From: an uncultured Thermosynechococcus sp.
Lineage (GTDB): Bacteria > Cyanobacteriota > Cyanobacteriia > Thermosynechococcales > Thermosynechococcaceae
Assembly: GCF_938074695.1 (NCBI RefSeq)
Contig: NZ_CALJEM010000038.1
Location: 1 to 64,000, forward strand
Direction: 5' to 3'
DNA length: 64,000 nucleotides
Positions 11,477 through 21,069 of this stretch are shown here, one piece after another (positions within the stretch are counted from its first letter, which is position 1; each line of letters opens with the position of its first letter). The position numbers were made by a program, and so were the translations under genes. Below the pieces are notes generated by a model. It was given only the letters and a program-made list of their open reading frames with translations. It did no database searches and was not told the origin of the DNA.

Positions 11477-11950
11477 ATGGGAACAGCAATTCAAGTGGGC
11501 GATCGCGCCCCGGACTTTGAACTGACCGCTAGCGACGGCCGCAAGGTTAAGCTCTCCGATTTTCGGGGTCAAAAGAACGTCGTCCTCTACTTTTACCCCG
11601 CTTCAGAAACCCCCGGCTGCACGATTCAAGCCTGTGCCTTCCGCGATGCCTACAGTGTTTTCCAAGAACTGGGGGCTGAAATCATTGGCATTAGTGGTGA
11701 CCCCGTGGAGCGACAGCAGGGCTTCCAGAAAAACCACCAATTGCCCTTTCTGATCCTCAGTGATCCGGGCAATAAGGTTCGCCAGCAGTATGGCGCCTCT
11801 ACCCTCTTTGGCCTTCTTCCCGGACGGATTACCTATGTCATTGACAAAGAGGGGGTGGTGCGCTACGTGTTTGACTCCATGCTCAATTTCAAAGCCCATG
11901 TGGATGAGGCTCTCAAGATTTTGCGCCAGTTGGCCAGTGCCACTGCCTAA
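11477..11950 (+). CDS. bcp: Peroxiredoxin Q / bacterioferritin comigratory protein
   Basis: [24 protein letters not shown] active-site motif. Confidence 0.92.
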   Translation: MGTAIQVGDRAPDFELTASDGRKVKLSDFRGQKNVVLYFYPASETPGCTIQACAFRDAYSVFQELGAEIIGISGDPVERQQGFQKNHQLPFLILSDPGNKVRQQYGASTLFGLLPGRITYVIDKEGVVRYVFDSMLNFKAHVDEALKILRQLASATA

Positions 11951-11994
11951 AACAAGAGGAGCGATCGCAACTAGAGCTGCATTACATTGCAGTC

Positions 11995-12225
11995 GTGACT
12001 CCTCCCCCAGGCGGGGCACATCTCCTTGCGCAGGCCCTGAAGCCCGATGGGCAACTCCAACCGAGCCAAAACTACCGCCGGACATCGCCACTGCCGGGGG
12101 GTGCCGATACCGATGATCGCTGTGCCTTTATCTCTGTTAGTGGCGTGATTTCGCGGCTGCAGGGGGCGACGGATTTGCTTCATCAACTTCTAGGGAGCAT
12201 TGCCCAAGCACCCCTAGTACAATAA
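11995..12225 (+). CDS. Small hypothetical protein, GTG start
   Basis: Open frame ending just before rnpB; reads MTPPPGGAHLLAQALKPDGQLQPSQNYRR...; frame is also open upstream to about 11950. Confidence 0.4.
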   Translation: MTPPPGGAHLLAQALKPDGQLQPSQNYRRTSPLPGGADTDDRCAFISVSGVISRLQGATDLLHQLLGSIAQAPLVQ

Positions 12226-12231
12226 AAAAGA

Positions 12232-12595
12232 ATGAGTTAGCGCGGTGGTTGCGGGAGGTAACACCTCCTGAGGAAAGTCCGGGCTTCCGAAAGACCAAGC
12301 TTGCTGGGTAACGCCCAGTGCGGGTGACCGCGAGGATAGTGCCACAGAAATATACCGCCGATGGAGGGAAACCTCACAGGCAAGGGTGCAACGGTGCGGT
12401 AAGAGCGCACCAGCAACACCGTGAGGTGTTGGCTCGGTAAACCCCGGCTGGAAGCAAGGCGTGCTAGCGCTAAGGAACCAGGGTTGGTCTTTTTCCCAGT
12501 TCTTTGCTAGCCAGAGCCGCTAGAGGCACTTGGTAACAAGTGTCCCAGATAGATAACCACCCTTTGAACAGAACCCGGCTTACGTCTAACTCATT
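12232..12595 (+). ncRNA. rnpB: RNase P RNA (M1 RNA)
   Basis: GAGGAAAGTCCGGGC, ACAGAAATATACCGCC, GGTAAGAGCGCACCAGCA, AGATAGATAACCACC core motifs; complementary ends ATGAGTTAG / CTAACTCAT. Confidence 0.97.
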
Positions 12596-12658
12596 CATTT
12601 TCAAAATCCCTTGTGAGGATGTGCCCTTGAGTCTTTGCCCCCCCTGTTTGGATCCTCT

Positions 12659-13513
12659 ATGGTGAAGCTGGGTTATCTTGGCCCAGTGGGCACCTACAGC
12701 GAAGAAGCCGCTCAAAGCTACGCCCAATGGCAGCACCGGCAGGGCGAACCCGTGACCCTGATTCCCTTGACGACGATCGCCGGCTGCTTGGAGGCGTTAG
12801 CGACCGGAGAATTGGATTTGGCTCTAGTGCCCAGTGAAAATTCCGTTGAGGGCAGTGTCAACATTACCCTCGATTCCCTGTGGCGACTGAATACATTGCA
12901 CATTCAGCACGCCTTTATCCGCCCCATAGTCCACGCCTTCGTTGCCCAGACTCAAGAGCTAGGCCACATTGAAGCGGTCTATTCCCATCCCCAAGCCCTC
13001 GGTCAGTGTCAGCGCTGGTTGCAGGCGCATCTCCCCCATGCCTGCCAGTGCCCCGTTACCTCTACTGCCGAAGGGCTGCACTATGTTGCCCAGTCATCGC
13101 GGGTGGGCGCAATTGCTTCCGTGCGGGCGGCGCAACTGCATCAACTGCCCATTGTGGCGACAGAAATTCAGGATATTGCCGACAACTGCACCCGTTTTTG
13201 GGTTGTCAGTCGCCAACAGGGGGAAGGCTGGCCCAAGGAGGGGGATACCCACACCTCCATTGCCTTTAGCCTCAAGGCCAATGTGCCGGGAGCCTTGCTG
13301 AAGGTGCTGCAACTGTTTAGCGATCGCCAGATAAACCTCAGCCGCATTGAATCGCGCCCCAGCAAGCGAGCCTTGGGGGATTATCTGTTTTTTGTTGACC
13401 TCGAGGTGAATGGTCGCCCTGAGGTAGTGGTTGATTGCCTTTTGGCTCTCAAGGAAGCCACGGATGTATTGAAAGTCTTTGGGAGTTATCAGTTTCTAGA
13501 CCTGGGAGAATAG
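12659..13513 (+). CDS. pheA: Prephenate dehydratase
   Basis: GYLGPVGTYSEEAA; VPSENSVEGSVN; NCTRFWVV; ACT domain ESRPSKRALGDYLFFVDLE. Confidence 0.94.
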   Translation: MVKLGYLGPVGTYSEEAAQSYAQWQHRQGEPVTLIPLTTIAGCLEALATGELDLALVPSENSVEGSVNITLDSLWRLNTLHIQHAFIRPIVHAFVAQTQELGHIEAVYSHPQALGQCQRWLQAHLPHACQCPVTSTAEGLHYVAQSSRVGAIASVRAAQLHQLPIVATEIQDIADNCTRFWVVSRQQGEGWPKEGDTHTSIAFSLKANVPGALLKVLQLFSDRQINLSRIESRPSKRALGDYLFFVDLEVNGRPEVVVDCLLALKEATDVLKVFGSYQFLDLGE

Positions 13514-13520
13514 CTTAACC

Positions 13521-14612
13521 ATGCGTATCGGTGTCCCCAAGGAAATCAAAGATCAGGAATTGCGGGTGGGCTTGACCCCCGATGCAGTGCACAGGTTACG
13601 AGAGCGCGGCCATGAAATTCTAATTCAGGCGGGAGCTGGGGAAGGTGCCGGTTTTAAGGATCTAGACTACAAAGCGGCGGGAGCGAAAGTGGTGGTAACG
13701 GCAGAAGCTGCATGGGATGCTGATTTGGTCATCAAGGTCAAGGAACCCCTGCCCCCTGAATATGGCTATCTGCGCCCCGGTCAACTGTTGTTTACCTACC
13801 TCCACCTTGCCGCCAATCGCGAGTTGACGGTGACCCTCATGCAGTCGGGCGTGACTGCCATTGCCTACGAAGCCGTAGAGGAAACCCAAAACGGCCAACG
13901 CCATTTTCCCTTGTTGACGCCCATGAGCAAAATTGCCGGACGTCTGGCAGTACAGTTTGGCGCTCGCTTTCTAGAGAGTCCCCAGGGCGGTCGAGGTGTG
14001 CTGTTGGCAGGAATTCCGGGCGTGGCACCAGGGCGAGTTTTGGTGTTAGGGGCAGGGGTAGTGGGCACTGAAGCGGTGCGCATGGCAGTGGGACTGGGCG
14101 CCCGTGTCACTGTCGTGGATATCAATGTGGAGCGGCTTTACTATTTGGAAACCCTCTTTGGTGACCGCGTCGAGTACCTGTATAGCACGCCGGAACTCAT
14201 TGCTTATTTAGTACCCCTCAGCGATCTGGTGATCGGCGCTGTTTTGGTGCCGGGGCAGCGACCCCCCTGCTTAGTTCCGGAGTCGGCAGTATCAGACATG
14301 CCCCTGGGGGCGGTGATTGTGGATGTCACCGTGGATCAGGGGGGCTGTGTAGAGACGATTCGCCCCACCACCCACTCACGACCGGTTTACAGCGCCTGTG
14401 GGGTGATTCACTGCGGTGTACCCAATCTGCCAGCGGCGGTGCCGCGCACGGCCACCCAAGCCCTCACGAATAGCACCTTGCCCTATATCCTTGCCCTTGC
14501 CGATGCCGGCGATCGCGCCCTTGAAGCAATTCCTGCCCTAGCAAAAGGCCTCGTTATCAAGGATTACCAACTGGTTCATCCCGACGTGCGGGCTGTCTTT
14601 CCAGACCTCTAG
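13521..14612 (+). CDS. ald: Alanine dehydrogenase
   Basis: MRIGVPKEIKDQELRVGLTP; LAGIPGVAPGRVLVLGAGVVGTEA. Confidence 0.95.
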   Translation: MRIGVPKEIKDQELRVGLTPDAVHRLRERGHEILIQAGAGEGAGFKDLDYKAAGAKVVVTAEAAWDADLVIKVKEPLPPEYGYLRPGQLLFTYLHLAANRELTVTLMQSGVTAIAYEAVEETQNGQRHFPLLTPMSKIAGRLAVQFGARFLESPQGGRGVLLAGIPGVAPGRVLVLGAGVVGTEAVRMAVGLGARVTVVDINVERLYYLETLFGDRVEYLYSTPELIAYLVPLSDLVIGAVLVPGQRPPCLVPESAVSDMPLGAVIVDVTVDQGGCVETIRPTTHSRPVYSACGVIHCGVPNLPAAVPRTATQALTNSTLPYILALADAGDRALEAIPALAKGLVIKDYQLVHPDVRAVFPDL

Positions 14613-14640
14613 GGAATTTTGCAAACACCTTCGCAGAAAA

Positions 14641-14672
14641 ATAAAATAAAAGTGCTGAATCTCGTGTTCAGC
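14641..14672 (-). terminator. Terminator for cdsA
   Basis: On the minus strand GCTGAA-CACGAGA-TTCAGC followed by ACTTTTATTTTATTTTT, directly downstream of the cdsA stop. Confidence 0.65.
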
Positions 14673-14676
14673 TGAT

Positions 14677-15591
14677 TCAATGGAAACAATTGCAAAAAGA
14701 ATGGCAGAACGGCAATAGCAACGTTACAAAGTAAAACACAAGGGGGGCTGTAAAGACGTAGCTATCGGCGCGATCCAAAATGCCGCCATGGCCGGGAATC
14801 AGTTGACCAGAGTCCTTGACGCCGGCATCCCGTTTCATCATTGACTCTGTTAAATCCCCCAGGAGGCTGGCAATGCCAATCATGAGGCCGAAGATGGCGC
14901 CCAACAGCCAAGGCAGTGGCCAGCCAAGGGAATGTGCTCCCCAAAGGGCAACCCCTAAACTCCCTAGAACGCCAAACACTGCCCCTTCCACAGTTTTCTT
15001 GGGACTGATGTGGGAAAGGCGGGTGCGGCCAAAGAGCTTGCCAACTGCATAGGCACCAATGTCCGCTGCCCAAATACAAACAAAGGCCAAGAGGGTCATC
15101 TGTAACCCCAAGGGCAAAGCGGTGAGCCGAAACTGCTCTGGCCAAAATCCCCCCAAAGGTAGTGTTGCCTGTTGCTCTAGCCCCCGCAGACGCACCCAAT
15201 AGCTTGGCAAATAGCCGCCGTAAAACAGCCCCATGATTGAGGTGGAAATATCGGCAATCGAGGCCAGCTTGGGTTGAAATAGCAAGTAGAAGCAAATGAA
15301 AGTACCTGCCACGGGAAATACAGCATCCGCAAGATCTGGCCGCAACAAACAGGTGATGAGAAGTACTTGACTGACTACGAGGGTGGTTTTGGCCGCTGGC
15401 GCACTCCCCTTAGCGCGAGCCAGTTCAAAGTATTCCAGTTGACCGAGATAAATCAGTGCCCCAATGCCCAGACAAAAATACCAACCCCCTAGCACGGTCA
15501 TCAGTAGCGCGAGGGCGATCGCGACAAGTCCACTGGCAATGCGGATCCAGAGCATGGTGGTAGGGGCGGTGATGAGGAAAGGGGGGTACAT
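14677..15591 (-). CDS. cdsA: Phosphatidate cytidylyltransferase
   Basis: C-terminal CDS signature SLLGDLTESMMKRDAGVKDSGQLIPGHGGILDRADS. Confidence 0.95.
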   Translation of the reverse strand: MYPPFLITAPTTMLWIRIASGLVAIALALLMTVLGGWYFCLGIGALIYLGQLEYFELARAKGSAPAAKTTLVVSQVLLITCLLRPDLADAVFPVAGTFICFYLLFQPKLASIADISTSIMGLFYGGYLPSYWVRLRGLEQQATLPLGGFWPEQFRLTALPLGLQMTLLAFVCIWAADIGAYAVGKLFGRTRLSHISPKKTVEGAVFGVLGSLGVALWGAHSLGWPLPWLLGAIFGLMIGIASLLGDLTESMMKRDAGVKDSGQLIPGHGGILDRADSYVFTAPLVFYFVTLLLPFCHSFCNCFH

Positions 15592-15806
15592 TGGGCTGCG
15601 CGTTCAGTGTCTGCGTAGAGCGTCCAAGGAACGATCGCCGCTACATTAAAAAGCTTAATCTAAATTCACCAACGTTAAGGGAATATTAACAGGTCTGCCC
15701 TAAAACAGGAGGCATGGCCCTGTCCTTGGCAAGCTATAACGGATTAGGGAACATCGGAGGGGCAAAGGCGTCATGAAAAGCGATTGGTCTGAGGTCAATT
15801 GTATCC

Positions 15807-16472
15807 ATGACATCCAGTCTTCCCCTTCCTTGGACGCGTGTTGAGGAGATCAGTGCTCGGGTGACGCTGCCGCTGACAAAACTTACACCCCAAGAGTTGG
15901 TTATTCGCTGTCAAGCCGGCAGAACCCCAGATCGTGCTGCTTTTACTGAACTGCTGCGACGATACCAATCCCATGTGGAGCGAATTATCTATCATCTTGC
16001 TCCCGACTGGGAGGATCGCGCCGATCTTGTCCAAGAAGTCTGGATTCGGGTTTATCGCAATATTCACAAATTGCAAGATGCCAGCAAATTTCGAGGTTGG
16101 CTCAGTCGCATTGCCACCAACTTGTTTTACGATGAGTTGCGCAAACGCAAACGCCATCAACCGCCCCTTTCCCTGGATGCGCCCTTGAAAACCCAAGAGG
16201 GTGAAATGAATTGGGAACTTGCCACCAGTGATACTAGTCCCGACGACCGGCTGCGCACGGATGAATTCTATGATCAATTACGGCGGGCGATCGCCAACTT
16301 ACCAGAAGCCTTTCGGACAACCATTGTACTTCGGGAGATTGAAGGCCTCTCCTACGAAGAAATTGCCCAAATCACCGGAGTTTCCCTCGGCACCGTGAAA
16401 TCGCGAATTGCCCGCGCCCGCCAGCGACTCCAACTAGAACTACAACCTCACCTCGATCTCCCCTCAGCCTAA
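15807..16472 (+). CDS. sigG: ECF-type RNA polymerase sigma factor (SigG-like)
   Basis: DLVQEVWIRVYRN; FRGWLSRIATNLFYDELRKRKR; LSYEEIAQITGVSLGTVKSRIARARQRL. Confidence 0.88.
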   Translation: MTSSLPLPWTRVEEISARVTLPLTKLTPQELVIRCQAGRTPDRAAFTELLRRYQSHVERIIYHLAPDWEDRADLVQEVWIRVYRNIHKLQDASKFRGWLSRIATNLFYDELRKRKRHQPPLSLDAPLKTQEGEMNWELATSDTSPDDRLRTDEFYDQLRRAIANLPEAFRTTIVLREIEGLSYEEIAQITGVSLGTVKSRIARARQRLQLELQPHLDLPSA

Positions 16473-17044
16473 TGCGAATCACGCCTACCCTTTTCCTCCA
16501 CGGACAACCCCCTATGATGGACGAACTTGATCCCTGCAAACACGATACCTTTGAACTCTTGAGCGCCTACCTTGATGGTGAAGTGACGGCGGCAGAACGG
16601 CAGCAGGTGGAAGCATGGCTCGCCACCGACCCCGCAGGACAACGCCTCTACCAGCGACTCCTGACTCTCAAGCAGCAGATGCAAGAGCTGCCCGTACCCC
16701 TGACCCCCTGTCCGGCGGATCAGTTGGCGGCCCAAGTAATTGCTAAGGCCAATCGCCCCCGTCGTATTTGGGTCTTAGGGAGTGCTGGGGCAACACTAGC
16801 TGCATCCCTTGTGGCAATGCTTACAGGTCTCATTCCCAATCCCTTCCCTAGTCTGCCTGTGGCTGTTACTAGCCCTGCCCGTCTTGAGCCGGCACCATCT
16901 CCTTTACCGATTGAGCCAACAGCAGTGGGTTTGATGCTCAGTCTCGACCGTCCCCCCGTAGCTATTCCGGTGAGTGAAACGGCTCCTGCGGTGCTGCCAG
17001 AACCCCAGGCAGAATCAACGACTAAACCCCCAAGCCAGGAATAA
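16472..17044 (+). CDS. Putative membrane anti-sigma factor
   Basis: Overlaps sigG stop (TAATG); N-terminal anti-sigma-like ELLSAYLDGEVTAAERQQVEAWL followed by one TM segment and Pro-rich tail. Confidence 0.75.
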   Translation: MRITPTLFLHGQPPMMDELDPCKHDTFELLSAYLDGEVTAAERQQVEAWLATDPAGQRLYQRLLTLKQQMQELPVPLTPCPADQLAAQVIAKANRPRRIWVLGSAGATLAASLVAMLTGLIPNPFPSLPVAVTSPARLEPAPSPLPIEPTAVGLMLSLDRPPVAIPVSETAPAVLPEPQAESTTKPPSQE

Positions 17045-17954
17045 TCTCCGGCTTGAAGGGACGCTCTAAAAGACAATTGAGAGCTGCTTGGGGCGTGAGA
17101 TTGCCAGCAAGAACCGCGTTCACCATGGTAGTAATGGGAACCTCTAACCGGTGTTGTTGGGCATAGGTGCACAGAACCCATGCAGTGTTTACCCCTTCGG
17201 CAGTGCCTTTTGTCAAGGCTAGAGCCTGGGAGAGAGATTTCCCCTGGGCAAGGTGCCACCCCACTTGATAATTGCGACTGAGGGCACTGGTGCAGGTGGC
17301 AAGGAGATCCCCTAACCCAGAAAGACCGTAGAAGGTTTCCACTTGTCCGCCCCAGTGAGTCCCCACCCGCACCATTTCTACGAGTCCTCGGGTAATCAGG
17401 GCAGAGCGGGCATTGACGCCAAGACCGAGACCATCATTGACGCCACAGGCGATCGCAATCACATTTTTGAAGATGCCCCCCATTTCAACGCCCCGCCGAT
17501 CCTCATTGCTGTAGAGGCGAAACGTGGTACTACCTAACCAGTCCTGCACTTGCTTGGTAGCTACTGAATGCCCCCCCACTACTGCTGCTGCCGGGAGTCC
17601 CTGCTGAATTTCAGCCGCCAGGTTGGGTCCCGAAAGCACAACCAGATCGTGATGCGGACAGTAAGTTTGCCAAATATCTGCCGCCGTGGCAAAGGTTTCA
17701 GCTTCTAGACCCTTGGTGGCACTGACAAAGATGATGCCCAAGGGGGGGTGAAGAGCGGCAACTTGAGTAGCAACTTCCCGCACCGCTTTGATGGGGAGAG
17801 CCGAAACCATTAACTGAATATCTTGGAAAAGCGCAGCCGAAAGTGGGCCTTGCGATCGCCCCCAACAGGAAACCGTGCAGCCCTGTTGCTCGAATAGGTA
17901 TGCCAGTGTCTGTCCCCAATGACCCAGGCCCAAAATCAATACCCTTGGGGACAT
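17022..17954 (-). CDS. gpsA: Glycerol-3-phosphate dehydrogenase [NAD(P)+]
   Basis: ILGLGHWGQTLAYL; VLSGPNLAAEI; GGIFKNVIAIACGVNDGLGLG; GLSGLGDLLATC. Confidence 0.94.
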   Translation of the reverse strand: MSPRVLILGLGHWGQTLAYLFEQQGCTVSCWGRSQGPLSAALFQDIQLMVSALPIKAVREVATQVAALHPPLGIIFVSATKGLEAETFATAADIWQTYCPHHDLVVLSGPNLAAEIQQGLPAAAVVGGHSVATKQVQDWLGSTTFRLYSNEDRRGVEMGGIFKNVIAIACGVNDGLGLGVNARSALITRGLVEMVRVGTHWGGQVETFYGLSGLGDLLATCTSALSRNYQVGWHLAQGKSLSQALALTKGTAEGVNTAWVLCTYAQQHRLEVPITTMVNAVLAGNLTPQAALNCLLERPFKPEIIPGLGV

Positions 17955-17966
17955 ACCATCCCCATC

Positions 17967-18287
17967 CTAGGGGGTAACCGTTAAATTTTGGAATTGTTGC
18001 TGCTGCCGTTTGCGAAAGGCCTCTGCTTGCGCATTGAGATTTTCCATTTGATCTGCGACCACTTCGTTGGGATCGCGACCATCCATCAAACGCAGCCGAT
18101 TCATCAATCCCGGCAGAGAAAAATTGCCATTCTGGGGATTGAGAATGGTGCCTAGATCATTGGCATTGCCGTTTTGTTGCCAGCCCTCCAGGGGGTTATT
18201 GGGGCTTGCAGGCCGGGCAAGGGCTATACTTCCCAAATTGAGAGTTAGTGCAGCAAGGGCAAGACCGCTCAGGTGGCGAGGTGTCAT
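17967..18287 (-). CDS. Hypothetical secreted protein
   Basis: Signal peptide-like N-terminus ALTLNLGSIALARPASP; Gln/Asn-rich. Confidence 0.6.
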   Translation of the reverse strand: MTPRHLSGLALAALTLNLGSIALARPASPNNPLEGWQQNGNANDLGTILNPQNGNFSLPGLMNRLRLMDGRDPNEVVADQMENLNAQAEAFRKRQQQQFQNLTVTP

Positions 18288-18387
18288 GGGTCACTCCTCA
18301 AAATTGCGCTAGGAATGCAGACGATAGGATGGCCCAATCGGTGCCGCAGTGAAAAGGGCTGTACAGGAAATTATACCAAGTCTTTGC

Positions 18388-19263
18388 CTAAGGATTGCAG
18401 AAGTAGCACTGACTGGGATCGGCGACAGTTGCCGTCACAGGGACTACTTGTTCATACAAACAGCGTTGACAGCGATAGCGGTTGGCTTTGATGGCGCCGG
18501 TGGGTGCCCCACATAGCCCACAGGGTAGCCCCGGCAGTTTCTCGCAGGCCACAAACCCCGGCCAACCACACTGCGGACAGCCCTGAGCCATGGCTTGAAC
18601 GAGCTGAGCAGCAGCTTGAGCAATCACCTGCATCCGTGTGGGGTTCATGTGGGCACGCATGTCAGTTTCTAGGTGGATTCTGGGGCTGTAGGCTTGCAGG
18701 GTGGCGATCGCCCTTTGCAACTGTTCCTCGCTTTGCATCCCTTTGAAAATTGGCGTATTGGGGGGCGGATTAGCCTGCGCCATGGCAATCAAACCATGCT
18801 CTGGAAAGCCCACCCGTGCCCCAAAGGCCAAGGCCTCTTCAAGATCACTCACGGTGGCATGGTTAAAGTTCGTTTCCAGGGAGAGCACCTCCCCCCGCAA
18901 GACAAGGTCATGGCGGCGATCCACAAGGAGAATCAGTTCGCGATCGCTCGGCAGCAGCGGAAATTGCGGATGGGGGCCAAAGCTCCCTTCACTGGCAAGG
19001 ACTAAGTCTGCATCCATTTGCGCGAGCACCGCTTCTGCCTTGGCAAGCGCCGCCTCCTCTTGGGTACCCGTCCGGGGAATTTCACGGCTAAAGGTGCCAA
19101 AGCGATCGCTATCAAAGTCTGGCGCCACAATCACGCTTACCCCTAAGGAAGCCAGAGCAGGAGCAATTACCTGTTCTTTGCCGTGCTTGGTGGCAAGAAT
19201 TGCCGTGCGTCCTTGAAAATAGGCATCGGTGGGTCTAAACTTCACCGCCCAAGTAGGCCTCAA
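18388..19263 (-). CDS. Conserved protein with C-terminal Cys-rich zinc-ribbon-like region (DUF6671-like)
   Basis: CPQCGWPG...CEKLPGLPCGLCGAP...YRCQRCLYEQ...CYFC; family call tentative. Confidence 0.7.
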   Translation of the reverse strand: MRPTWAVKFRPTDAYFQGRTAILATKHGKEQVIAPALASLGVSVIVAPDFDSDRFGTFSREIPRTGTQEEAALAKAEAVLAQMDADLVLASEGSFGPHPQFPLLPSDRELILLVDRRHDLVLRGEVLSLETNFNHATVSDLEEALAFGARVGFPEHGLIAMAQANPPPNTPIFKGMQSEEQLQRAIATLQAYSPRIHLETDMRAHMNPTRMQVIAQAAAQLVQAMAQGCPQCGWPGFVACEKLPGLPCGLCGAPTGAIKANRYRCQRCLYEQVVPVTATVADPSQCYFCNP

Positions 19264-20005
19264 TCACCTTAGGATCGTTTTTAACACTGAGGGGATCCCC
19301 CAGGGCAATCAGTTGACCAAAATCTAGAACCGCTAGGCGATCGCACAAACTCATTACTAAAGGCACATGGTGCTCAATGAGAATCACCGTCAGTTCAAAG
19401 GTCTCCTTCAGGCGGCGAATTAACTCACAGAGGTCTTGCTTTTCCTTGGGATTCATACCCGCTGCCGGTTCATCTAACAACAGCAGTCGGGGTTGCAGTG
19501 CCAAGGCACGGGCCAGTTCAAGGCGGCGTTGTTCACCATAGGGCAAATTGCCCGCTCGCTCGTGGCGACGTTCATAGAGATTTACCCAGTGGAGAAGTTC
19601 CTTGGCGCGGTTCTCCAAGCGCTCCTGCGCACGACGTACAGGCGGTGCTCCCCAGAGGTTTGCCCAGAAACTGGCAGGGGCATGGAGATGCTGGCCTAGG
19701 CGCACATTCTCCCAAACACTTAGCTCTGGAAAGAGGCGGATATTTTGAAAAGTGCGGGCAATGCCCAATGCGGCAATCTGGTGGGGTTTGAGCTGGTGGA
19801 GGGGCTGCTGCTGAAACTGAATTTGCCCTGCGGTGAGAGGAATTAACCCCGTCAGCAGGTTAAACAGCGTCGTTTTACCGGCACCATTGGGGCCAATAAT
19901 GCCGAAAATTTCGCCCCTTTCGACGCTAAAGGAGACCCGCTCAACGGCCTTGAGGCCGCCGAAGTAGCGGCACACATTCTCTAGAGTCAGGAGTGGCTGT
20001 GACAT
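19235..20005 (-). CDS. ABC transporter ATP-binding protein, branched-chain amino acid/LivG type
   Basis: Walker [43 protein letters not shown]. Confidence 0.92.
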   Translation of the reverse strand: MSQPLLTLENVCRYFGGLKAVERVSFSVERGEIFGIIGPNGAGKTTLFNLLTGLIPLTAGQIQFQQQPLHQLKPHQIAALGIARTFQNIRLFPELSVWENVRLGQHLHAPASFWANLWGAPPVRRAQERLENRAKELLHWVNLYERRHERAGNLPYGEQRRLELARALALQPRLLLLDEPAAGMNPKEKQDLCELIRRLKETFELTVILIEHHVPLVMSLCDRLAVLDFGQLIALGDPLSVKNDPKVIEAYLGGEV

Positions 20006-21064
20006 CTAGGGGTGGGTTGGCGGCAGTTTCTCAAAGGCTTGGTAGACCATGCGGGAGACTTGGCGAATGAGTTCACTGCCTCGGGGATCATTGTAGGGGC
20101 GTTTCACCATCATTGCCGCCACATAGCGCTGACCATTGGGCATATCCACCATCCCTGCATCCCCCACCACAATACCAATATCTCCGGTTTTGTGGGCAAT
20201 GGTGGCCCCTTTACCCAAACCCGCAGGCAAGAGGGTCTTGGTGACCGTGCGCCGCATCATATCCAGCAGGCGATCGCGACTACGGGGCGAGACAATCTCC
20301 CCTTGAGCAATTTTTAGCATCAGGGTGGCCAAATCGCGGGGGCTGGTGGTGTTCGTGCCCTGCATATCCGGTAGCGGATTGTGGATCACCGTGTTTTCCA
20401 ACCCCCATTCCCGAAACTGCTGGTTGAGCACAGCTGCGCCTCCCAGGCGATCAACGATCATATTCGTGGCTGTGTTATCGCTAATGGTAACCATTAACTC
20501 TGCCACCTCAAGGACGGGATACTGGGAATTTGGCTTTTGGTATTGCAATGTACCGGCCTCAGGGGCAATGAGATCGGGGCGCATCGTCAGGCGTTCATGG
20601 AGCGTGACTCGTCCCTCGTCCACCGCCTTGAAAAACGCCACAAGGATGGGAAATTTAATCGTAGATGCCGCCGGAAAGACCTGATCCCCACTTACATTGA
20701 GGGAGGCGCCGGAATCTAGGTTAAAAAAGTACAGCCCCGCTGTCAGATTGGGTTGACGGGTCACCAGTTGCTGAATTTGCCGTTGTAGGGTTGTGAGGGG
20801 ACGTTCCGGAGGTAGGTTGGGCGTTGGCGTTTCGGGAGCGATCGCCTGACCGGCAGTTGTCTGTGGGGATAATGCCTGAGGCTGCAATACAGACAGCAGC
20901 GTTCCTACCGTTGCAGCAAGAGCCACCACACTGACCCCGAAGCGCAAAGTCATTAAAAACAGATTGGGACGGGGCGGTGTCGTGCTAGAAGTGGGGGGCG
21001 TTGCTGGATGCGGCAGGGAGGAAAGACCGGAAGACCGAACCATTGAACGAGACTGAGCAACCAT
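20006..21064 (-). CDS. Class A beta-lactamase-like serine hydrolase
   Basis: AASTIKFPILVAF (SxxK), ISDNTATNM (SDN), HKTGDIG (KTG). Confidence 0.85.
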   Translation of the reverse strand: MVAQSRSMVRSSGLSSLPHPATPPTSSTTPPRPNLFLMTLRFGVSVVALAATVGTLLSVLQPQALSPQTTAGQAIAPETPTPNLPPERPLTTLQRQIQQLVTRQPNLTAGLYFFNLDSGASLNVSGDQVFPAASTIKFPILVAFFKAVDEGRVTLHERLTMRPDLIAPEAGTLQYQKPNSQYPVLEVAELMVTISDNTATNMIVDRLGGAAVLNQQFREWGLENTVIHNPLPDMQGTNTTSPRDLATLMLKIAQGEIVSPRSRDRLLDMMRRTVTKTLLPAGLGKGATIAHKTGDIGIVVGDAGMVDMPNGQRYVAAMMVKRPYNDPRGSELIRQVSRMVYQAFEKLPPTHP

Positions 21065-21069
21065 GCCAT

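Noticed and set aside
19235-20005. Orphan LivG-type ATPase as evidence for a novel transporter
   Set aside because: Partner permease and binding-protein genes of such systems are often dispersed in cyanobacteria, so absence from this window is uninformative.
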